A DNA stretch of 10,488 bases from NCBI GenBank assembly GCA_002496955.1, contig DALZ01000165.1, forward strand, positions 1 to 10,488, written 5' to 3'. The stretch is from Euryarchaeota archaeon UBA128 (GTDB lineage: Archaea; Thermoplasmatota; Poseidoniia; Poseidoniales; Poseidoniaceae). The position numbers were made by a program, and so were the translations under genes. The notes under the pieces were generated by a model. The model worked only from the letters and a program-made list of their open reading frames with translations. It did no database searches and had not been told where the DNA came from. This document shows positions 1-5,408 of the stretch, one piece after another. Positions within the stretch are counted from its first letter, which is position 1. Each line of letters begins with the position of its first letter.

Positions 1-423
1 CGTTGGAAACTACCAGAAAATCGGCAAGAGTCGAGAGTTGCTGATAGCTTCGGGCTGATAGAACTGCAAAATAGAACACGTCATAATTTGCTAACCGAGG
101 ACAAAGCTAGAAACAACATCAACAAGATCAGTATGCTAATACCTGCACCAACCGGCTACAAGTTGGCAGAAACGAGAAGACCTTTTACTTGGCGACGTGT
201 GGCAAAACGAGCAAAATATACCGCAGCAAAATCCGTCTCCAGACGAGATGAATGGTTGCATAATGGTAAAGCCATCAGATTAGGTCCCGGATGTCAGACT
301 AATCGTGAGCGTCCCCACCTCCCAGGTCCACACTCGTTTACTTTTTACCGCAGTAAAGCCAAAAAAACTACCTCAAGCCGACACATCCTTGCTGATGAGC
401 GGCAGAAAATATTACATAATTAG
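1..423 (+). CDS. C-terminal part of an unrecognised basic protein (5' end outside window)
   Basis: Frame 1 is open from the first base of the window to a TAG at 421-423, giving 140 residues without a start, so the gene probably begins to the left. A TTG at 88 and an ATG at 136 are internal start candidates but have no obvious promoter or ribosome binding site. The product is strongly basic, rich in Arg and Lys (for example TRRPFTWRRVAKRAK), with a Gly/Pro-containing stretch near LGPGCQTNRERPHLPGPHS and no hydrophobic segment. I do not recognise a family. The opposite strand has no long open frame here, and an open run of this length is unlikely by chance at this base composition; that is the main support. 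The high Arg content is unlike the neighbouring genes, so a decayed gene or fortuitous frame remains possible. Confidence 0.4.
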   Translation, partial: RWKLPENRQESRVADSFGLIELQNRTRHNLLTEDKARNNINKISMLIPAPTGYKLAETRRPFTWRRVAKRAKYTAAKSVSRRDEWLHNGKAIRLGPGCQTNRERPHLPGPHSFTFYRSKAKKTTSSRHILADERQKILHN

Positions 424-427
424 GCGT

Positions 428-443
428 TATTTGTTTATTTTCG
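428..443 (+). terminator. possible T-rich archaeal terminator
   Basis: A T-rich stretch (ATTTGTTTATTTTCG region) starts a few bases after the stop codon at 421-423. Archaeal RNA polymerase commonly terminates at oligo-T runs without a hairpin. No stem is visible. This is a position-based guess. Confidence 0.25.
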
Positions 444-486
444 CCGTAAAAGTGTAAAGATTTGTCTTATTTGGCCGAAAACAATA

Positions 487-495
487 CTTTTATTA
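487..495 (+). promoter_or_regulatory. TATA-like box for the small gene at 519
   Basis: CTTTTATTA is centred about 28 nt upstream of the ATG at 519, the distance expected when transcription starts at or next to the start codon. There is no Shine-Dalgarno sequence before that ATG. Together these suggest a leaderless mRNA and favour 519 over the in-frame TTG at 462. Confidence 0.35.
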
Positions 496-518
496 CCTTA
501 GACCTTCATGGGCTAATC

Positions 519-695
519 ATGGAGAACCAACCAAATGTAAACGCCAGCAAAGCGTCTCCTAGGGAAACCTTTGAGAAAGCGCTAGAACGAGTAAGAAGTC
601 AAATTGCAATTCACAATGATATTATGCGCGCGTCACTGGAGACGGCAGCAAGGCTTCAGCAAGGTCGAGGGACTTATGTTCTCTTCAGTTTCTAA
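519..695 (+). CDS. small hypothetical helical protein, 58 aa
   Basis: The ATG at 519 gives a 58-residue protein. The frame extends upstream to a TTG at 462, but the TATA-like box at 487-495 would then lie inside the gene, so I prefer the ATG. After a short polar N-terminus the middle reads as one long amphipathic helix with regularly spaced charged residues (TFEKALERVRSQIA, then HNDIMRASLETAARLQQ), followed by an aromatic C-terminus (YVLFSF). There is no signal peptide, membrane span, cysteine pair or recognisable domain. It lies 37 nt upstream of the exporter gene on the same strand, but that gap contains an AT-rich inverted repeat that looks like a separate promoter, so co-transcription is doubtful. 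Function unknown. Confidence 0.45.
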   Translation: MENQPNVNASKASPRETFEKALERVRSQIAIHNDIMRASLETAARLQQGRGTYVLFSF

Positions 696-701
696 GCGGA
701 A

Positions 702-716
702 ATATTGATTCAATAT
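702..716. promoter_or_regulatory. perfect inverted repeat over the LysE-family promoter
   Basis: ATATTGA-T-TCAATAT is a perfect 7+1+7 inverted repeat ending 16 nt before the exporter ATG at 733. Its left arm is centred about 28 nt upstream of that ATG, where a TATA box of a leaderless transcript would sit. A repressor bound here would block promoter access. The repeat also contains a T-N11-A dyad, the layout of LysR-type sites in bacteria, and AT-rich palindromes are common targets of Lrp/AsnC regulators in archaea. The regulator is not in the window and the assignment is inference. Confidence 0.4.
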
Positions 717-732
717 ATCTTAACCAGCTGCT

Positions 733-1359
733 ATGGAGGGAGTAGCTTGGGAGGCAATATTCGCCGCAGCCACCTTCTTTTTCCTCGGAGCAATCTCGCC
801 GGGCCCAAGCGTCATGGTGGTGATTAGAAACACTATTGTTGGTGGCAGAACCCAAGGTATAGCCTGTGCAATAGGTCACGGTATCGGTTTTGGAATTTAC
901 GCTGGAAGTGCGGTTTTCGGCCTAATTGTGCTGTTGGAAAATGCGCCCAACGTTTTCTTGGCCCTCCAACTAATTGGTATCGGACTATTAGTTTGGTATG
1001 GCTACTTAATGTGGAATGACGAGGTCAATCTTGACGAAAAGTCGCACATTGATGAAAGCAGGATTCGGCAACAAGGATTCTTAGAGGGTTTCTTTATCGC
1101 TTTTTTCAATCCGAAAATTGCTTTGTTTTTAGTCGCCGTATTGGCGCAAGTCCTGGAACCTGGAATGGGTATGGCAACAAAGCTAGCTATCGGCTTGCTA
1201 GGTATGAGTATCGATATGCTATGGTACTTATTCGTAGCAATTGCACTGACAGGAACTGGAGCCGTAGATTGGTTGCGCGCCAAGGGACAACTAATCTATC
1301 GAATTACCGCAATTGCCTTGTGGCTGTTTGCTGCATCTGTGTCAGTTTCACTGGCATGA
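733..1359 (+). CDS. LysE/RhtB-family amino acid exporter
   Basis: A 208-residue inner-membrane protein of the length usual for LysE/RhtB exporters, which move amino acids such as lysine, threonine or homoserine lactone out of the cell. About six hydrophobic segments are visible, near residues 5-30, 42-68, 72-94, 115-140, 146-173 and 189-207. The first helix carries the family's conserved proline/glycine motif (SPGPSVMVV, residues 22-30), and the fourth carries FFNPKIALF (124-132), matching the conserved NPK region. A charged loop (residues 95-114) separates the two halves. The ATG at 733 has no Shine-Dalgarno sequence. The upstream inverted repeat suggests regulated expression. Its TGA directly abuts the stop codon of the convergent fpg gene. 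Family assignment is firm; the substrate cannot be read from sequence. Confidence 0.88.
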   Translation: MEGVAWEAIFAAATFFFLGAISPGPSVMVVIRNTIVGGRTQGIACAIGHGIGFGIYAGSAVFGLIVLLENAPNVFLALQLIGIGLLVWYGYLMWNDEVNLDEKSHIDESRIRQQGFLEGFFIAFFNPKIALFLVAVLAQVLEPGMGMATKLAIGLLGMSIDMLWYLFVAIALTGTGAVDWLRAKGQLIYRITAIALWLFAASVSVSLA

Positions 1360-2262
1360 TTACTTCTGGCACCTAGGGCACCAAAATGTCGACCGATTTG
1401 ATTGCACTATTCGCTCGACAGTCCCACCACAACCAGACTTCAGGCAGGGCTGATCTTCGCGACCATAAATCGTGAAATGGTGGGAAAAGTATCCTAGATT
1501 GCCTTCCACATCGGCAAAATCATTGAGCGTTGAGCCACCTGCTGCAATCGCCTTATTGAGGACAATCTTGACTTCGTCAACCAAACGCTGCAAAGCCTTA
1601 GTTGGTTTGCCTGATTTGGTTACTAGTTTGCTGGCCAACTTCGTTGGTGAAATTCCAGAATTATGTAGTGCCTCACAAGCATAAATATTCCCAACACCTA
1701 CAACAAATCTCTGATCGAGTAATGTAGTCTTAATTGGTGAGCGTTTGCCACGACACTTATTCGCCGCAAGTTGCGCATTCCATCCTTCAAACGGTTCTGG
1801 TCCAAGAACCTCTAGCAAGGGTTCAACAACCTCCTCGGCACGGTGAAACAATTTGACGATGCCAAATCTACGCGGGTCGGTGTAAACCGAAATAGAACCG
1901 TCAGTGAAGCGTATTTCCATGTGGTCGTGCCGACCTTCGAATCCGGTTTTATCGCCGAAAGCCGATACACTGTCTGGAACTGATAAATCATAACCAGTAA
2001 CTTGTTCTGAGGTGAATATAGTATACTTACCCGACATTCCAAGATGTGAGAGAAACACTAATTCACCATCTGTATCGATGAGCATATACTTGGCTCGTCG
2101 TCTGATACCAGTAATTGTTTGGCCCTCAAGTTGTTGTGCAAAGTTGTCTGGGAAAGGATAACGTAGATTTGGACGACGCAGGATAACCTTCGATACCGTC
2201 TTACCGATCCATGCTTTGGATAGGCCCGTCTTGACGGTCTCAACCTCTGGCAACTCGGGCAT
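1360..2262 (-). CDS. mutM: formamidopyrimidine-DNA glycosylase (Fpg/MutM)
   Basis: Base-excision repair enzyme that removes 8-oxoguanine and ring-opened purines and nicks the DNA by beta/delta elimination. The N-terminus MPELPEVET gives the catalytic Pro2 and Glu3; Lys58 in RRRAKYML is the conserved beta-loop lysine. Met75 (HLGMSGK) and Arg132-Phe133 (YTDPRRFG) are the base-replacing residues. The helix-two-turn-helix region contains VGVGNIYACEAL (residues 188-199), and the zinc finger uses Cys273, Cys278, Cys295 and Cys298. At 300 residues it is about 30 longer than the E. coli enzyme, with extra sequence around residues 82-112 and 135-175; this and the wording of several motifs recall alphaproteobacterial Fpg. 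It starts 3 nt after the flpA stop with no Shine-Dalgarno sequence, so translation is probably coupled. It is last in the nop5-flpA-fpg operon and ends exactly against the exporter's stop codon. Confidence 0.96.
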   Translation of the reverse strand: MPELPEVETVKTGLSKAWIGKTVSKVILRRPNLRYPFPDNFAQQLEGQTITGIRRRAKYMLIDTDGELVFLSHLGMSGKYTIFTSEQVTGYDLSVPDSVSAFGDKTGFEGRHDHMEIRFTDGSISVYTDPRRFGIVKLFHRAEEVVEPLLEVLGPEPFEGWNAQLAANKCRGKRSPIKTTLLDQRFVVGVGNIYACEALHNSGISPTKLASKLVTKSGKPTKALQRLVDEVKIVLNKAIAAGGSTLNDFADVEGNLGYFSHHFTIYGREDQPCLKSGCGGTVERIVQSNRSTFWCPRCQK

Positions 2263-2265
2263 GGA

Positions 2266-2982
2266 CTACTCAACACGACGAGTCACAAAAAGAACATGGT
2301 TGTCTTCATAGCCGGTTAACTTGATGCATTCATCTACCGTAAAGCCATTTTCAACCAACTGCTCCTCTACCTTGCCAAACAACGCATCTTCTCCTTCACC
2401 GGTCCAACGCTCACTAGCAGCCTTCAAGGACAGTAAACCAAGACCACCAATGTTCAGAAATCTACGACATGCCCCCATAAATATCTCTACTTGCCCTGAT
2501 TGTGCAACGTCTTGGAACAACCAATCAACCTTTTTTGGTAACAGTATGCCCCAAGCAGCATGCTTCCGAGCATCACCCAGCACTGGGACTAAACCCGGTC
2601 TAGTTTTCGCTAAATGAGTCAAATCTCTCAAGCATCTTGGTGCTAAATCAACTGCAACAATTCGACCTCCGAGGTCGTTATCAGTACCGCATAGATGGTC
2701 ATGCAAGTGACTGATTGAAGTACCATGTCCCGCACCGAGGTATAGAATAGTCGTTCCCTCTTTAGGTAACAATTGTGATTTATCATGCTTTGTGCGCATC
2801 ATTGCAGCACCTAGTTTTGACCTGCTTGGGTCCCAACGTCGGTATTCTATGCCCCCGAACTTGCGCAAGGACTCGCCGTATACTGTCGCACCACAAACAG
2901 CATTCTCCGACCATAATGCCCGCCCCTCCAAGCGTATTGCCCACGATAACATATCGTAGTGTTTTCCTCGATTCTTACCCAA
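2266..2982 (-). CDS. flpA: fibrillarin-like rRNA/tRNA 2'-O-methyltransferase
   Basis: Catalytic subunit of the archaeal box C/D ribonucleoprotein, which methylates ribose 2'-OH groups on rRNA and tRNA using S-adenosylmethionine. The 238 residues show the fibrillarin layout: EYRRWDPSRSKLGAA (46-60), SAM motif I LYLGAGHGTSISHL (80-93), motif II acidic end VAVDLAPR (109-116), GDAR (136-139), DVAQ (158-161) and the SLKA lysine (187). Lys56, Asp158 and Lys187 correspond to the known catalytic Lys-Asp-Lys set by motif position. Start choice: TTG at 2982, preceded by AGGTG (2992-2988) at a 5-nt spacing that matches the 16S anti-Shine-Dalgarno; ATG at 2952 is the alternative and would give 228 residues, close to the family norm. 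It begins 8 nt after the nop5 stop, and Nop5 is its obligatory partner. Confidence 0.95.
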   Translation of the reverse strand: MGKNRGKHYDMLSWAIRLEGRALWSENAVCGATVYGESLRKFGGIEYRRWDPSRSKLGAAMMRTKHDKSQLLPKEGTTILYLGAGHGTSISHLHDHLCGTDNDLGGRIVAVDLAPRCLRDLTHLAKTRPGLVPVLGDARKHAAWGILLPKKVDWLFQDVAQSGQVEIFMGACRRFLNIGGLGLLSLKAASERWTGEGEDALFGKVEEQLVENGFTVDECIKLTGYEDNHVLFVTRRVE

Positions 2983-2986
2983 TGAA

Positions 2987-2992
2987 CCACCT
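2987..2992 (-). promoter_or_regulatory. Shine-Dalgarno sequence deciding the flpA TTG start
   Basis: On the minus strand AGGTGG overlaps the end of nop5 (stop TAG at 2993-2991) and lies just before the TTG at 2982. It pairs with the 3' end of archaeal 16S rRNA and supports the upstream, non-ATG start of flpA. Confidence 0.5.
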
Positions 2993-4043
2993 ACCTTTGG
3001 CGACGTTTAGGTTTTGGATTGGCTGCTTTTATTTGTTGAATTTTCTTGTCGATCTCATCGACCATTGCTTGACTCCATGGCTCGCCTTCAAATGCGTCCA
3101 CCTTAGCTGCTATGCTGGCCTTTGCCGCAATTGTTCGGGCAATTTTTCCTCTAACCCAGCGAGGTGAGCGAGAAATCCATGGGTGCATGAATATATGACC
3201 ATGTTTGGGCGGGGCAGCGCCAGTTTTGAGATGATTAAAGAATGCTTTCTCCGCTCCTAAAACTTGAACTGTCCCAGCGGGCAATCTTGCAAGCCGCATG
3301 CGGCCGTGAGCCTCAACACATAATCTCGCGGCCAACAACGGACCGAGCATAATCGACAAAGAAGGAAGGTGGGATTCTGCTAACTCTCTGGTGGCATTCT
3401 CTAATCGGTCTAGTTTGCCCCTAAAGGTTGCAATTGATTCGCCCCACTCACGCAGTGATTTCCATTCTGCTTTGGACGGACCATCCTCGGGTAGGTCAAC
3501 TTCTAGTTTTACAGCTAATGTTGCTAACGAGTCTGAATCACCCACCGTCTTGGGTAAACTGGAACGGTCGCTGCCGAACCTTGCATCGGGTAGGAACAGG
3601 CCAACCCACTCAACCAATCGCGCTTCCATGGTCAGGAAGGTTGCCCGCATTTCGTCGCTAGCTCGTAGCACGTGCTCAAGTCGCCGGTCAGGGTCTCCCG
3701 CTGCGCGAGCAACACCCTGCGTGGCCAGCTCATGCGCAGCCTTGTCCAATGCGTCTAGTGCTTCCTTGGAAGGGAGAGGCCAATCTGCATCAGGAAGGTT
3801 ATCGTCGCCGTGTATTACTGGCTTGGCTTCGGGGAAGCGCTCTTGTAGCAATAGAGCCTCTTGGATTAAGCCCCCATTTGCAATACAATGTAACCGCTCA
3901 ATTACCGCTCTTTGGTCAAAGTAGCCATCCCACACCGCAAGGTCATGAATCAGGCCGTCGTTATCAGCCACCGCTGCTGCTTGCCAGTCATACCAAAGCC
4001 ACATAGTTCTGCGGAAACCGGTTGAGGTTTTCACGCTTGCCAC
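2991..4043 (-). CDS. nop5: Nop5 (Nop56/58-type) box C/D RNP core protein
   Basis: Scaffold of the archaeal box C/D methylation particle: it binds L7Ae plus guide RNA through its Nop domain and recruits the fibrillarin-like enzyme through its N-terminal domain. The Nop domain is clear in the C-terminal third of the 350 residues, with GPLLAARLCVEAHGRMRLARL (234-254, shown by its ends), AGTVQVLGAEKAFFNHLKTG (256-275), PPKHGHIFMHPWI (278-290) and RGKIARTIAAKASIAAKVDAF (298-318). The central region (about 95-225) is helical and charged, consistent with the coiled coil used for dimerisation. The tail is basic (NPKPKRRQR), as in many homologues. The start is GTG at 4043, with TAACTATACG about 28 nt upstream; ATG at 4004 is an alternative that would drop 13 residues. 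First gene of the operon; flpA follows after 8 nt. Confidence 0.95.
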   Translation of the reverse strand: MASVKTSTGFRRTMWLWYDWQAAAVADNDGLIHDLAVWDGYFDQRAVIERLHCIANGGLIQEALLLQERFPEAKPVIHGDDNLPDADWPLPSKEALDALDKAAHELATQGVARAAGDPDRRLEHVLRASDEMRATFLTMEARLVEWVGLFLPDARFGSDRSSLPKTVGDSDSLATLAVKLEVDLPEDGPSKAEWKSLREWGESIATFRGKLDRLENATRELAESHLPSLSIMLGPLLAARLCVEAHGRMRLARLPAGTVQVLGAEKAFFNHLKTGAAPPKHGHIFMHPWISRSPRWVRGKIARTIAAKASIAAKVDAFEGEPWSQAMVDEIDKKIQQIKAANPKPKRRQR

Positions 4044-4151
4044 TCAGATATTCAAAATTATTACATCGTATAGTTACCGGATATCAGAAAATATCGACCT
4101 AAAATAGGGTTTTTTGCATACATTAATTAATCTGAAACAAGAGGGTCTCGT
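4044..4151. promoter_or_regulatory. divergent promoter region between nop5 and tfs
   Basis: The 108-nt AT-rich gap must drive both the nop5 operon (minus) and tfs (plus). On the minus strand TAACTATACG (4076-4067) lies about 28 nt before the nop5 GTG. On the plus strand ATTAATTAA (4122-4130) is centred 26 nt before the tfs ATG. Both spacings fit leaderless or nearly leaderless archaeal promoters. Between them lie an ATATC-N4-ATATC direct repeat (4081-4094) and a T6 run (4110-4115) of unknown role. Confidence 0.5.
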
Positions 4152-4523
4152 ATGTTTTGCCCAAAATGTGGAACATTATCATTCCCAGACCCTAGCGGTA
4201 ACATTACCTGTACCAACTACAAGTGTGGTTACACCGGCCCAGCAAAACTGGTAATCAAGGGCACCGACGGTGAAGACGTCGATTTATCGAATGTCAAATC
4301 CGAGACAAAATCCAAAAAGCGTGAGTATGAAGTCATAAAGGATTCAGACAAGATGCAAGGAATTCTAACCAAAGACACCTACATGTGCTCCAAAAGAATT
4401 GACGGAAAATCTTGCGATTCTACTGAAGTTTATGCCTACTTGGAGCAAACACGCTCAAGTGACGAGCCTGAAACAAGAATGCTAACCTGCAAAGTTTGCG
4501 GACACGGTTGGCGTGAGTATTGA
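4152..4523 (+). CDS. tfs: transcription factor S (TFS), RNA cleavage factor of archaeal RNA polymerase
   Basis: TFS enters the RNA polymerase channel and stimulates cleavage of backtracked transcripts, the role of eukaryotic TFIIS. The 123 residues have two zinc ribbons. The N-terminal one uses Cys3, Cys6, Cys20 and Cys25; the C-terminal one uses Cys79, Cys88, Cys113 and Cys116, ending CKVCGHGWREY. The acidic hairpin LEQTRSSDEPET (97-108) holds the Asp-Glu pair needed for cleavage, which separates it from the Rpb9 subunit. Unusual: the first cysteine pair of the C-terminal ribbon is C-x8-C rather than the usual C-x2-C, and the tryptophan often seen before the hairpin is replaced (VYAYLEQ). 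GAGG at 4141-4144 is a possible weak Shine-Dalgarno, 7 nt before the ATG. Its stop abuts the pcnA stop; tfs and PCNA genes are neighbours in a number of euryarchaea. Confidence 0.93.
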   Translation: MFCPKCGTLSFPDPSGNITCTNYKCGYTGPAKLVIKGTDGEDVDLSNVKSETKSKKREYEVIKDSDKMQGILTKDTYMCSKRIDGKSCDSTEVYAYLEQTRSSDEPETRMLTCKVCGHGWREY

Positions 4524-5264
4524 TTAGATATCGCCTTCTACTCTCGGCGCTAAGAAATATTTGACTTCAACGGCTCCATCATGGAAAGCAAAATTGATGG
4601 CTAGAGGGTAATTTTCACCGAATCCAAGTTCCAAAGTTTCTACTCTACCAACTACCTTGTTGAGTGGTTGTAGGTAGCCAAGTGAGTATTGGCTATGGGC
4701 TGGTTCGATACACTCAAACAACTGCAAATCATCCTTGTGGAAATTAACCTGAATATTACGGGCAGAATTGCTGGCACTAACGGTAAAGTCGTCTTTGCTC
4801 ATCGCAAGCGTCATCATGTCACCACCGAGCGCTGCGGCTTTTAGAATACCAATGAAGTCAGTTCCACTGAGGTGGACTTTACACTTTGGATCGAGCGGAG
4901 GTAGCGCTGGAACCGTAATAGTGGACGGGTCAATGGTTCGTAATTCATCTTCGACATTCCCTAATGTTGCTTGTAGCATACCAGTGCCTTCATCAGCTTT
5001 CAGATTCAATAATCCTTCTGGTGGACCTAGACTGACCAAGTCTCTGACCATATCTATTTCAAAGGCTAATGATGTCTCATCAAGTTCCCAAGTATCAAAT
5101 GCTGCTGAGTCAATGTCCATCTGAATCATTGCAACATGGGAATGGTCTACTACCCTAATGTGAAGACTGTTTTCTTTAAAATCAAACTTTGCGTCTTCAA
5201 CAACGGCTTTCAACGTATCCAAAATCTTGCTCATCAGGTCTAATCGGGCTGTGACGTTCAACAT
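4524..5264 (-). CDS. pcn: PCNA, DNA polymerase sliding clamp
   Basis: Homotrimeric ring that tethers replicative polymerase, Fen1, ligase and repair enzymes to DNA. From the ATG at 5264 the product is 246 residues, the normal archaeal length, beginning MLNVTARLDLMSKILDTL. Recognisable points are the VDHSHVAMIQMDIDSAAF segment near residues 39-56 (the family's D-x-x-H-V-A-M motif), the inter-domain region around IDPSTITVPALPPLD, and the C-terminal strand KYFLAPRVE. An in-frame ATG at 5291 would add nine residues (MIISEGCYL), but the segment between the two ATGs contains GAGGGGTG, a Shine-Dalgarno-like sequence 7 nt before the 5264 ATG, so I choose 5264. It is transcribed away from the lipoprotein gene and converges on tfs with directly abutting stops. 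A single clamp gene is seen here; others could exist elsewhere. Confidence 0.95.
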   Translation of the reverse strand: MLNVTARLDLMSKILDTLKAVVEDAKFDFKENSLHIRVVDHSHVAMIQMDIDSAAFDTWELDETSLAFEIDMVRDLVSLGPPEGLLNLKADEGTGMLQATLGNVEDELRTIDPSTITVPALPPLDPKCKVHLSGTDFIGILKAAALGGDMMTLAMSKDDFTVSASNSARNIQVNFHKDDLQLFECIEPAHSQYSLGYLQPLNKVVGRVETLELGFGENYPLAINFAFHDGAVEVKYFLAPRVEGDI

Positions 5265-5271
5265 GAGATAG

Positions 5272-5279
5272 CACCCCTC
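5272..5279 (-). promoter_or_regulatory. Shine-Dalgarno-like site deciding the pcn start
   Basis: On the minus strand GAGGGGTG ends 7 nt before the ATG at 5264. It is complementary in part to the archaeal 16S 3' end, and it lies inside the nine-residue extension that the upstream ATG at 5291 would create. A TGATTATTAG stretch (5290-5281) just upstream may be the TATA element. Confidence 0.45.
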
Positions 5280-5374
5280 GCTAATAATCATTGCACTTTC
5301 GACGGCTTATGAACTTACCATAGCGAAACAAGCCGGCAGGTCTAATTTGGTAAAATGCTAAGCGCTTGATTGCG

Positions 5375-5387
5375 TTATTTTGATAAA
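5375..5387 (+). promoter_or_regulatory. TATA-like box for the lipoprotein gene
   Basis: TTATTTTGATAAA is centred about 28 nt upstream of the ATG at 5409. No Shine-Dalgarno sequence precedes that ATG (the bases before it are GGTTTTTTC). This favours a leaderless transcript starting at 5409 over translation from the in-frame TTG at 5370. Confidence 0.4.
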
Positions 5388-5408
5388 CTGTTTGGGTTTG
5401 GTTTTTTC

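Noticed and set aside
1..460. possible stable RNA (SRP RNA, RNase P RNA, tRNA or box C/D guide) at the left edge
   Set aside because: I found no SRP helix 8 motif, no RNase P conserved core, no tRNA T-loop/anticodon layout and no paired C and D boxes; an open reading frame explains most of the region better.
1002..1283. 93-codon minus-strand frame inside the LysE-family gene
   Set aside because: It is antisense to conserved membrane helices of the exporter and is low-complexity Ile/Ala/Lys-rich.
3391..3924. 177-codon open frame on the + strand inside nop5
   Set aside because: It is antisense to strongly conserved Nop domain sequence and its translation is Ser/Arg-rich with no domain; it is a shadow of nop5 codon usage.
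4152..4523. assignment of the zinc-ribbon gene as an Rpb9-type polymerase subunit
   Set aside because: The acidic hairpin with the Asp-Glu pair and the ending GWREY mark a cleavage factor (TFS) instead.
4768..5124. 118-codon open frame on the + strand inside pcn
   Set aside because: It is antisense to recognisable PCNA sequence and shows no features of its own.
5265..5291. nine-residue N-terminal extension of PCNA from the ATG at 5291
   Set aside because: The extension is not homologous to PCNA N-termini and contains a Shine-Dalgarno-like sequence placed correctly for the ATG at 5264.
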